DNA from: an uncultured Flavobacterium sp.
Lineage (GTDB): Bacteria; Bacteroidota; Bacteroidia; Flavobacteriales; Flavobacteriaceae
Length of the DNA stretch: 45,872 nucleotides
Assembly (NCBI RefSeq): GCF_937876455.1
Contig: NZ_CALFIG010000274.1
Coordinates: 1 to 45,872 of the forward strand
Direction: 5' to 3'
The notes below the pieces were generated by a model. The model saw only the letters and a list, made by a program, of their open reading frames with translations, searched no databases and was not told the DNA's origin. The position numbers and the translations under genes were made by a program. This document shows, piece after piece, positions 33,584 to 40,866 of the stretch; within the stretch, counting starts at the first letter, position 1; each line of letters begins with the position of its first letter.

Positions 33584-33591
33584 CGCACAAC
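33584..33591 (+). repeat. Inverted end CGCACAAC beside the orphan gene
   Basis: Partner of GTTGTGTG at 32990-32997. The sequence just after it (TTGTATATATGTGC) is noncoding and A+T-rich. The gap 33550-33833 has no convincing gene; the frame across 33600-33983 is antisense to the PhnA-like gene and repeats. Confidence 0.35.
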
Positions 33592-33705
33592 TTGTATATA
33601 TGTGCAATATAAAACTTCCCATATACACCCGTATTTTGGTGGCTATGCAAAAGTTTGTTTCGTTTTTTAGTTTTTCAAATTTACTAAATATTCTTTACAA
33701 CAACA

Positions 33706-33731
33706 AAATCCTGCAAAATTTTGCAGGATTT
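33706..33731. repeat. Perfect 26-base palindrome
   Basis: The arm AAATCCTGCAAAA is followed immediately by its complement. There is no T tract on either side, so it is not a clear terminator, although its core is hairpin-forming. Confidence 0.7.
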
Positions 33732-33742
33732 GTAACTTATCA

Positions 33743-33822
33743 TTTTGTCATTCTATCACGAAGCTTCGGGGTCGTTTCAGAATCTATAAGTGAGAAGCTG
33801 AAACGAGTTCAGCTTGACAAAA
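33743..33822. repeat. Nested inverted-repeat element
   Basis: Outer arms TTTTGTCA (33743-33750) and TGACAAAA (33815-33822) enclose inner arms GTTTCAG (33774-33780) and CTGAAAC (33798-33804), and a GAAGCTTC palindrome. The word order (GTCATTCT..., GTTTCAGAATCT..., GCTGAAAC.AGTTCAGC.TGACAAA) resembles dispersed hairpin repeats common in Bacteroidota; that resemblance is from memory. Confidence 0.65.
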
Positions 33823-33833
33823 GAGAAAAAAGG

Positions 33834-34409
33834 TTACTTCGTTTTCTTCACGTATTGCGTCAAAATGTAAATATTTTGGTTTTCTACTCTTCCTTCAATA
33901 AGGTTTGCATCGTCCCAAACCAATTTAATGTTGTGTACGGCAGCTCCACGCTTTGCAGTAAAAGTAGCTCCTTTAACATCTAAATCTTTTATCAGCACAA
34001 CAGAGTCGCCATCTTGTAAAACAGCACCGTTACTATCTTTATGTATAATTTTGTTTTCGTCTTCTTCGGCACCTTCACCTGTTGCTTTTGCCCATTCTAA
34101 GGCTTCTTCGTCTAGGTACATCATGTCTAGCAAATCGTTGTTTTTTAAACGGGCTAGCATGCGCCAAGATAAAATTTGCACTGGTAAATGTTCGTTCCAC
34201 ATGCTTTCTGACAACCCTCTCCAGTCGTTTTCATTCATGGTTTCTGGGTTTTCAATTTGGTCTTTTAAGTGTTTTGCAATTAATACACTGTTTTCAACTG
34301 TTCTTTCATTCGTTGGTGGCAATACATAAACCACTAAGTCATGTTCCGTACCACTAATTTCGCAAACTGAACCACTACGGTCTTTTAGTTTTCTTTCTAT
34401 TACACTCAT
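33834..34409 (-). CDS. PhnA/YjdM-family protein lacking the N-terminal zinc ligands
   Basis: The C-terminal part, from KDSNGAVLQDGDSVVLIKDLDVKGA, is the PhnA domain (historically named for alkylphosphonate uptake, true role uncertain). The middle (ENPETMNENDWRGLSESMWNEHLP, DLLDMMYLDEEALEWAKATGEG) also matches the family. In most relatives the N-terminus is a zinc ribbon with two CxxC pairs. Here the first pair reads C-E-I-S and the second region (LIAKHLKDQI) has no Cys, so zinc binding is probably lost. The 191-residue length is normal. A TACCTTTG core (34452-34445, minus) lies upstream. Confidence 0.82.
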   Translation of the reverse strand: MSVIERKLKDRSGSVCEISGTEHDLVVYVLPPTNERTVENSVLIAKHLKDQIENPETMNENDWRGLSESMWNEHLPVQILSWRMLARLKNNDLLDMMYLDEEALEWAKATGEGAEEDENKIIHKDSNGAVLQDGDSVVLIKDLDVKGATFTAKRGAAVHNIKLVWDDANLIEGRVENQNIYILTQYVKKTK

Positions 34410-34485
34410 TTTGAATGGATTTTACTTACTATAAAAATTTGAGACAAAGGTATAAATTGTAATAAGATGACATAAAAAAAAGCAA

Positions 34486-35220
34486 TTAATTTCGTCCTTT
34501 TTCATCGGGATATAAATCGGGCAACAAATCACTTTGCCAAAATACTTTCGTGTCGATATCCATAAGCGTGAGTTTTCCTTTAAATGCCGCACCCGTATCG
34601 ATGTTCCAAACACAAGCTTTTTGAACAGGCTGCATTTGATTAATTCGAGTGGTAGGCGTGTGTCCTATAACTATTTCAGGGTAAATTTTTAACCGATTTG
34701 GGTATAACAAATCTGTTTTCGCTATTTTTTCATCTAAAGCCAAAGCCGTTTCCCATAAGGTTCTATCCCAATAAAACAGCTTAGGAAAATATTCAAACTC
34801 CACACCATGTAAATTAGTAAACCCAGCATGAACATACAGTCTGTTTTTTTCGTCGAGATAATAATTTTGCAACTGTTTTAAAAAAGCAATGTGCAACAAT
34901 TTTTTTTCTTCCGATACCACCGCATAAGCATCTACTGTAGCCTTTCCGCCGTGTTTGTACCAAAGATTTTGATCGATATTTTCAAAATTTCCTTCTAAAT
35001 AGTCTAACAACAACTCATCGTGGTTTCCTCTCAAAAAAACACAAGATTGTCTTTGGTATAATTCCATTAAACAATCAATTACTTGAGGCGATTCGCTCCA
35101 TCCATCTACATAATCGCCTAAAAAAATCAGTTGGTCTGTTGCAGTAACATTTGCGCGTTCTAGCACCTGTAAAAGAGCTCGGTATCCTCCATGTATGTCA
35201 CCTATAACTAATGTACGCAT
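34486..35220 (-). CDS. Calcineurin-like metallophosphoesterase (PPP/ApaH type)
   Basis: A 244-residue two-metal phosphatase with the signature blocks GDIHGGYRAL (residues 7-16), LGDYVDGWSESP (34-45), RGNHDELLLDY (64-74), and later Y-VHAGF and VIGHTPTTRI. It resembles bacterial serine/threonine protein phosphatases and diadenosine tetraphosphatases; the sequence does not decide between them. No signal peptide. It is divergent from feoA. A TAAATTTG core on the minus strand (35262-35255) lies upstream. Confidence 0.9.
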   Translation of the reverse strand: MRTLVIGDIHGGYRALLQVLERANVTATDQLIFLGDYVDGWSESPQVIDCLMELYQRQSCVFLRGNHDELLLDYLEGNFENIDQNLWYKHGGKATVDAYAVVSEEKKLLHIAFLKQLQNYYLDEKNRLYVHAGFTNLHGVEFEYFPKLFYWDRTLWETALALDEKIAKTDLLYPNRLKIYPEIVIGHTPTTRINQMQPVQKACVWNIDTGAAFKGKLTLMDIDTKVFWQSDLLPDLYPDEKGRN

Positions 35221-35313
35221 TGGTATTTGTTTAAATCTATTTATTGCGAATGTACAAATTTAATACACAAGTAAAAAGATGATATTTGTTAGGTTTTTAT
35301 AGCTACAATTGTG

Positions 35314-35321
35314 TACCTTTG
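35314..35321 (+). promoter_or_regulatory. feoAB promoter core TACCTTTG
   Basis: TACCTTTG matches TAnnTTTG, 26 bases before the TTG start of feoA. A TTTG lies 25 bases upstream, slightly farther than usual. No Fur-like palindrome was recognised. Confidence 0.5.
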
Positions 35322-35347
35322 TATTTTAATTCAATCTAAATAAGGCT

Positions 35348-35584
35348 TTGGAAAAACACAACGCAAGTCAATTACAAAAAGGAGAACGAGCAGAAATAAG
35401 TGGCATTGAAATCAATGAAATTCCATTGAAATTAATTGAAATGGGCTGTCTTCCTGGCAATTTTATTGAATTAGTGCAAATTGCACCGTTAGGTGATCCT
35501 CTTTTTTTTACAATTAACGATGCAAAAGTTGCAATACGAAAAAACACGGCAGCCTTTATTTATATTCAATCGGAAGGACACTGA
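35348..35584 (+). CDS. feoA: FeoA ferrous iron transport accessory protein, TTG start
   Basis: A 78-residue SH3-like FeoA: NASQLQKGERAEISGIE, LKLIEMGCLPGNFIELVQIAPLGDPLFF, VAIRKNTAAFI. FeoA supports FeoB at the inner membrane. An in-frame TAA lies at 35327 and the first ATG is inside the conserved core (about residue 34). The start must therefore be the TTG at 35348. FeoB follows after two bases, so translation is coupled. Confidence 0.93.
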   Translation: MEKHNASQLQKGERAEISGIEINEIPLKLIEMGCLPGNFIELVQIAPLGDPLFFTINDAKVAIRKNTAAFIYIQSEGH

Positions 35585-35586
35585 TA

Positions 35587-37692
35587 ATGGGAAAAAACAG
35601 TATAAAAGTTGCGCTTATAGGTAACCCAAATGTGGGCAAAACGTCTGTATTTAACCAACTCACAGGGTTAAACCAGCAGGTGGGAAACTACCCTGGAATT
35701 ACAGTAGATAAAAAAATGGGGGTTACTAAGTTAAATGAAACCGTCAAAGCACACATTATAGACTTACCCGGCACGTATAGTTTAAATGCAAGTTCTATTG
35801 ATGAAAATGTAGTTATTGAATTGCTCTTAAATAAAAACGACATCGACTTTCCTGATGTTGCAGTGGTGATTACTGAAGTAGAAAATTTAAAAAGAAACCT
35901 ACTGCTTTTTACACAAATTAAAGACCTTGAAATACCTACGTTACTTGTAATTAATATGAGTGACCGCATGAAATTAAAAGGTATAGAACTTGATATTCCT
36001 GCATTAGAAAGTGCCTTGAAAACAAAAATTGCGCTTGTCAGTTCTCGAAAAAACAGCGGTATTGACTATTTAAAAGTATTGATTTTAAACTATAAAGCGT
36101 TATCTACCGAACCTTGTTTGCACGCCAGTTCTATAGATCCTGACTATTTTGATAAACTTAGAAAAGCATTTCCAAATCAATTACTCTATAAACTTTGGTT
36201 AGTCATTACACAAGATGTAAATTTTTTAAACTTGGAACGAAATGCGATTCAAAGTTCATTTACAAAAACACACGCCGAATTAAAAAAATTACAACAAAAA
36301 GAAACCATAAAAAGATATCAATTCATTAATGACACCCTGAAAATTGGTCAAAGAATTGACAAAACAAAAGCAACAGATATTCAAAACAAATTAGACTGTG
36401 TGCTTACCCATAAAGTTTTTGGCTATGTTATTTTTCTTGGTATACTGTTGCTTATTTTCCAATCTATTTTTGATTGGAGTAGCATACCTATGGAATTTAT
36501 AGATAATACATTTGCCAATTTAAGCGCATATGCCAGAGAAAACTTGCCTGCTGGGAAATTTACAGACCTAGTGTCTGATGGCATTTTTCCAGGAATTGGA
36601 GGCATTGTTATTTTCATTCCTCAAATTGCATTTTTATTTTTATTCATATCTGTATTAGAAGAAAGTGGCTACATGAGTCGTGTGGTATTTTTAATGGATA
36701 AAATTATGCGCAAATTCGGCTTGTCAGGAAAAAGCATTGTGCCACTAATTTCTGGTACAGCCTGTGCTATTCCTGCTATTATGGGCGCTAGAAATATCGA
36801 AAACTGGAAAGAACGCTTAGTTACAATATTAGTTACGCCGCTCATTACGTGTTCTGCAAGGTTACCCGTTTATGCCATACTTATTGCACTCATTATTCCT
36901 GAAAAAAGAGTTTTTGGTCTAAGTTTACAAGGACTTACACTGATGAGTTTGTATTTTATAGCGTTTATCATGGCTATACTTTCGGCATATATATTAAATA
37001 AAGTATTAAAATTACAATGTAAATCTTATTTTGTAGTAGAAATGCCTAGTTATAAAATACCTATGTTTAAAAACGTTGCCATAAACGTATTAGAAAAAAC
37101 AAAAGCCTTTATAACTGGAGCGGGAAAAATTATTTTAGCTTTATCCATTATTTTATGGTTTTTAGGTTCTCATGGACCAAACGAAAACTTTGACAAGGCA
37201 CAAGAGATTATTGAACAGGAAGTATATACAAGCGCTATTCCTATTAATCCTTCCGTAATTCCTGACAGAGTAGCCGAATACAAGCTAGAACATTCCTATA
37301 TTGGCTACATGGGGAAATCGATTGAACCTGTGATAAAACCATTAGGGTATGATTGGAAAATTGGTGTTGCAATTGTGAGTTCATTTGCCGCTAGAGAGGT
37401 TTTTGTAGGCACACTAGCTACCATTTATAGCGTGGGTAGTCAAGGCGAAGACAACGCTACCATTAAACATAAAATGGCAGCGGATATAAACCCAGAAACA
37501 GGTGAAAAAATATTCAATTTTGCAACAGGAATATCCTTACTCTTATTTTATGCTTTTGCCATGCAATGTATCAGTACATTAGCAATTGTAAAAAAAGAAA
37601 CCAATTCTTGGAAATGGCCTTTAGCACAATTAATAGGCATGAGTGGATTTGCTTACATAGTGGCATTAATTGCTTATCAACTTTTAAAATAA
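35587..37692 (+). CDS. feoB: FeoB ferrous iron transporter
   Basis: FeoB is a GTP-dependent Fe(II) importer of the inner membrane. The 701-residue protein has an N-terminal G domain with G1 GNPNVGKTS, G2 YPGITVDKK, G3 DLPGTYSL and a G4-position NMSD (about 120). A helical spacer follows, then the membrane part with two nucleoside-recognition Gate domains (IPGIGGIVIFIPQIAFLFLF... near 335-440 and SSFAAREVFVGTL near 600). Length equals Bacteroidota FeoB. It sits in an operon with feoA and the Cys-rich peptide gene. Confidence 0.97.
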   Translation: MGKNSIKVALIGNPNVGKTSVFNQLTGLNQQVGNYPGITVDKKMGVTKLNETVKAHIIDLPGTYSLNASSIDENVVIELLLNKNDIDFPDVAVVITEVENLKRNLLLFTQIKDLEIPTLLVINMSDRMKLKGIELDIPALESALKTKIALVSSRKNSGIDYLKVLILNYKALSTEPCLHASSIDPDYFDKLRKAFPNQLLYKLWLVITQDVNFLNLERNAIQSSFTKTHAELKKLQQKETIKRYQFINDTLKIGQRIDKTKATDIQNKLDCVLTHKVFGYVIFLGILLLIFQSIFDWSSIPMEFIDNTFANLSAYARENLPAGKFTDLVSDGIFPGIGGIVIFIPQIAFLFLFISVLEESGYMSRVVFLMDKIMRKFGLSGKSIVPLISGTACAIPAIMGARNIENWKERLVTILVTPLITCSARLPVYAILIALIIPEKRVFGLSLQGLTLMSLYFIAFIMAILSAYILNKVLKLQCKSYFVVEMPSYKIPMFKNVAINVLEKTKAFITGAGKIILALSIILWFLGSHGPNENFDKAQEIIEQEVYTSAIPINPSVIPDRVAEYKLEHSYIGYMGKSIEPVIKPLGYDWKIGVAIVSSFAAREVFVGTLATIYSVGSQGEDNATIKHKMAADINPETGEKIFNFATGISLLLFYAFAMQCISTLAIVKKETNSWKWPLAQLIGMSGFAYIVALIAYQLLK

Positions 37693-37721
37693 AGTAACTA
37701 CTAATTAAATTTTTTAACTAT

Positions 37722-37844
37722 ATGATACAAGAAATTTTAGTGTATGTGACCTTGCTTTTAGCCATCGTCTTTTTGCTGAAAAAATTCTTTTTCAAAAAAA
37801 AACATACTAAAAAAAAATGCGGTGAAAATTGTGATTGTAAGTAG
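37722..37844 (+). CDS. 40-residue FeoB-associated Cys-rich membrane protein
   Basis: A 40-codon ORF that a length-limited gene search would miss: MIQEILVYVTLLLAIVFLLK, then a lysine-rich segment and the tail KKKCGENCDCK. It has one transmembrane helix followed by a C-x3-C-x-C tail on the cytoplasmic side. The combination immediately after feoB fits the small Cys-rich membrane protein often found there, probably a functional counterpart of FeoC. Start and stop are unambiguous; the role is inferred from position. Confidence 0.82.
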   Translation: MIQEILVYVTLLLAIVFLLKKFFFKKKHTKKKCGENCDCK

Positions 37845-37884
37845 TCGGCATAATTTTTGACCAATACAAAAGAAAACTAAGTTT

Positions 37885-38721
37885 ATGAAGCATAAAATAC
37901 TCGCTATTGTTGTTTTACTTTCTTTACAAACAGCGCTATTTGCTCAAAAAATTGACAAGTCGAAAAACGAATTAAAATCAAATAATACCTCAACTAGCAC
38001 TACTAGTACTACGACTAATTCCTCTAACACCTCACGTTCCGCATCAAATTCGAATACTCATTTTGGAATTGGTGGCTTTTTTTTAGAATTATTTTTTTAT
38101 ACGGGCTTATATACCACTATTGGCGATTATAGAACTGAAACTCATTTATACAATAATCTTTCTTCTTATCCATATGCTGATGGAACTTCAGGTGATTATG
38201 TAAAAATAAACGATGTTTCTGAATCAAAAAACAACATGCGTTTTGACCTCGAAAACCACTTCTTGTATAGCACTAGCTCCTCTTTTGGAAATCATTTCAA
38301 AGCAAAATGGCATCCTTTTCAATTCTTTTATATACAAGGCGATTATAGAGTATTAGTAGAAAAAAATCAATTTACCAATAGCCTATCTAATTTACAGCTT
38401 TATCATTTTTCTATTGCATATGACCGTTTACGCTTTAAGAAATTTAATTTAGGCTGGGCAATTGGCTCAAGTTATATAGCATCAGACGTGAATAAAGCAG
38501 GTTTCTCTTATGGACTACATGCGGCTGTTTTTGCCTTTAAAAATATGAGCTTTACAAGTGCTATGCAATGGAGTAAAATCAATGGTAAACCCGTAAATTC
38601 ATTTGAATTTAGAGGAAAATATCATAAAAAAAATTATTTTTTTTCCATGGGATATGAAAATTTAAAAATAGCCTCTCCCAATTATAATTATTTAACCCTT
38701 GGAGGTGGATTATATTTTTAA
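37885..38721 (+). CDS. Exported beta-barrel-like protein of unknown function
   Basis: A 278-residue protein with a signal peptide (to about 20, FAQ). A Ser/Thr/Asn-rich low-complexity stretch (about 31-60) follows. Then come repeated amphipathic strands rich in aromatic residues (HPFQFFYIQGDYRV, YHFSIAYDRLRF, NYFFSMGYENLKI), ending in LTLGGGLYF with a terminal Phe typical of outer-membrane barrels. It follows the Feo genes by 40 bases and may be transcribed with them. No family recognised; outer-membrane placement is inference. Confidence 0.65.
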   Translation: MKHKILAIVVLLSLQTALFAQKIDKSKNELKSNNTSTSTTSTTTNSSNTSRSASNSNTHFGIGGFFLELFFYTGLYTTIGDYRTETHLYNNLSSYPYADGTSGDYVKINDVSESKNNMRFDLENHFLYSTSSSFGNHFKAKWHPFQFFYIQGDYRVLVEKNQFTNSLSNLQLYHFSIAYDRLRFKKFNLGWAIGSSYIASDVNKAGFSYGLHAAVFAFKNMSFTSAMQWSKINGKPVNSFEFRGKYHKKNYFFSMGYENLKIASPNYNYLTLGGGLYF

Positions 38722-38722
38722 A

Positions 38723-39541
38723 CTACCCAAGTGCAACATCTAAACTCATCATTACGATAAAGCCTCCTATAAAGCCAAGTGTAGCTATATCTGTGTTCTT
38801 ATCTTGTTGTGTTTCGGGTATTACTTCTTCTACCACTACAAATATCATGGCTCCTGCGGCAAATGCAAGAGCATAAGGCAATATAGGTGTAAAAAATGTT
38901 ACTGCAACAGCGCCTAATACACCTGCGATTGGCTCAACCAAAGCAGACGATTGTCCGTACATAAAACTTTTTCTTCTACTCATTCCCATTCTTCGTAAAG
39001 GCATAGAAACCGCAATTCCTTCTGGAAAATTTTGAATCCCAATTCCTATAGCTAATGTTACCGCCCCTGCAATAGAAGCTTCTGGAATTCCTGCTGCCAC
39101 GCCGCCAAACAAAACACCTACTGCTAAACCTTCTGGAATATTGTGTAAGGTGATGGCTAAGACTAATAAAGTAGTTCGTTGCCAAGGAGATTTTATTCCT
39201 TCCGTTTCTTTAAAATTAATATGTAAATGGGGTAATGTTTTATCTAATGCAAATAAAAATAGTGCGCCTAATAGAAATCCAACTGCTGCTGGCATAACTT
39301 TTACAAATCCCTCTCCTTTGCTCATTTCTATCGCTGGCGAAAGTAAACTCCAATAACTTGCCGCAACCATAACACCACCTGTAAAACCAAGCATACCATC
39401 TAATACAGTTCGGTTCATGTTTTTAAAAAAGAACACAAATGAAGCGCCAGCAGCAGTTACTAACCATGTAAATGTAGTAGCATAAAGGGCTGCTAAAACA
39501 GGGTCAATACGCTCTAAATAAGCAATTAAATCTTGATACAT
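38723..39541 (-). CDS. ZIP-family divalent metal transporter (ZupT-like)
   Basis: A 272-residue, eight-helix ZIP transporter. The metal-binding helix pair is clear: ALTLHNIPEGLAVGVLFGG (HNxPEG) in helix IV and AIGIGIQNFPEGIAVSMPLRR (QNxPEG) in helix V. A histidine-containing loop (LPHLHINFKE) follows helix III. These proteins import zinc, iron or manganese, and the exact metal is not readable. The 3' end touches the barrel-like gene (one-base gap, convergent). Confidence 0.92.
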   Translation of the reverse strand: MYQDLIAYLERIDPVLAALYATTFTWLVTAAGASFVFFFKNMNRTVLDGMLGFTGGVMVAASYWSLLSPAIEMSKGEGFVKVMPAAVGFLLGALFLFALDKTLPHLHINFKETEGIKSPWQRTTLLVLAITLHNIPEGLAVGVLFGGVAAGIPEASIAGAVTLAIGIGIQNFPEGIAVSMPLRRMGMSRRKSFMYGQSSALVEPIAGVLGAVAVTFFTPILPYALAFAAGAMIFVVVEEVIPETQQDKNTDIATLGFIGGFIVMMSLDVALG

Positions 39542-39647
39542 TTCTTCCTTTTTTGATGATACAAAGTAAAGAAATTATATTTCGTTTAAATAAAATTTAA
39601 GATATATTTATAAAACTTCAACTGTTGAGGCTTGATACATATAGCAA

Positions 39648-40772
39648 TTATTCTTCCTTGTTTTTGAGAACCATTAATAAAGTATAGGCATTTTTAGTTA
39701 CTATTTTTTTATCTGAAAAGGCTTCTGAATTCAAAATTTCTGTAACTCCTGCCGATGTAATACCAACTTTTACTTCTTCCATCTTATACGATTGATCGTT
39801 TTGAACCACAAATAAATAGTTTTTGTTTTCAAAAGTGACAATTGCGTCCTCATTTATCACATAAGCATGGTTATTACTTAATTCAATTTGGGCATTTACA
39901 TAATTTCCTGGAATTAATTTACCTGTTGAATTAACAATTTTTGCATACACCTCAATAGCATTGTTTGAATTGTCAAAACTTTTATTTACATACTGAATTG
40001 TAGAAGTATAAACAACATCAGGCTGGGCATTCGTATATATTTTTACCTTTTGACCAATAGATAAATACGCTGCATCTTTATCAAAAATATGCAGTTGAGC
40101 ATACATGCTTTTCGCGTTCATTATCTGAAAAAGTTCATCTGTAGCCGTTACATATTTGCCAATATTTACCCCTGTTTTAGTAACCATTCCACTAATTGGA
40201 GCTTTAATATAAACTGATTTAGAAATTGTTTTTTCAGTTAAAGTAATAGGATTAATAGCAATCAATTTCAATTTTTCAGACAACGCCTTTACGGTAATTT
40301 TATTCTTAGCATATTCACTCTCGGCTAATTGATACGTTTTATCACTACTAGCTTGTGAGGCATTTAACTCTTTCTGACGTTGGTAATCTTTAGATGAAAA
40401 AGCTAATTGTTGTTTCATATTTAAATATTCTTGTTGTAGCTGCACATAGGATTGGTCTTCAATAACTGCTAAAATTTGCCCTTGATTGACATACATGCCC
40501 GGCATAACTTTTATTTCCTTAATATAACCTCCTAACGGCATACTCACACTAGCAAGAGCTTGTGGAGAAAGTGTAATTTTTCCATTGACTTTTAAGAGGG
40601 TATTCACTGCTTGTTGTTGTAAGGTTCCAAAAGTCAAATTGGCATTTTTAAATTGGTTTGCGGTTAATGTAATTTGGCTTTCATCAACTTTTTTTTCTGT
40701 TGTTGTTGTTTCGCTTTTTGATTGACAACCAAAAACAAAAACAACTAACCATAAAGCATATATATTTTTCAT
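39648..40772 (-). CDS. RND efflux periplasmic adaptor lipoprotein (HlyD/CusB family)
   Basis: A 374-residue lipoprotein (Cys16 in FVFGCQSK). Domains in order are beta-barrel/lipoyl halves around GYIKEIKVMPGMYVNQGQILAVIEDQ and SVYIKAPISGMVTKTGVNIGKYV, a helical hairpin between them (about 110-185), and a membrane-proximal domain to the end. The start at 40772 is chosen over 40820 because it places the signal peptide at the N-terminus and the longer frame lies in the leader region described separately. It is the third gene of the metal-efflux operon. Confidence 0.92.
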   Translation of the reverse strand: MKNIYALWLVVFVFGCQSKSETTTTEKKVDESQITLTANQFKNANLTFGTLQQQAVNTLLKVNGKITLSPQALASVSMPLGGYIKEIKVMPGMYVNQGQILAVIEDQSYVQLQQEYLNMKQQLAFSSKDYQRQKELNASQASSDKTYQLAESEYAKNKITVKALSEKLKLIAINPITLTEKTISKSVYIKAPISGMVTKTGVNIGKYVTATDELFQIMNAKSMYAQLHIFDKDAAYLSIGQKVKIYTNAQPDVVYTSTIQYVNKSFDNSNNAIEVYAKIVNSTGKLIPGNYVNAQIELSNNHAYVINEDAIVTFENKNYLFVVQNDQSYKMEEVKVGITSAGVTEILNSEAFSDKKIVTKNAYTLLMVLKNKEE

Positions 40773-40866
40773 ATGTAGATATTTATTTGTTATTAAAGGA
40801 TAATTATCGCCTTTTTTCATTGGTATTTATATACAACCGTTTTTGTGTATGGCGATTTCATTATAT
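40773..40866 (-). promoter_or_regulatory. Adaptor leader region sharing motifs with the right-edge leader
   Basis: Read on the minus strand this gap contains TGAAATCGCCATACACAAAA (40860-40841), then ACC, ATGA, AAAA, GCGATA (40810-40805), TAACAAATA (40792-40784) and ACATATG at the start codon. The same words occur in the same order before the gene at 45824, with distances that differ by only a few bases. ATCGCC and GGCGAT can pair. Function unknown; a leader RNA or protein operator are both possible. Confidence 0.5.

Noticed and set aside
33706..33731. Palindrome as an intrinsic terminator
   Set aside because: There is no T tract on either side and no nearby gene end it would serve.
33600..33983. 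Plus-strand open frame of 127 codons
   Set aside because: It runs across palindromic repeats and antisense to the PhnA-like gene, and its product has no recognisable features.
40773..40820. Extended N-terminus of the efflux adaptor (start at 40820)
   Set aside because: It would put 16 polar residues before the lipoprotein signal. The same segment is better explained as the leader region shared with 45724-45823.
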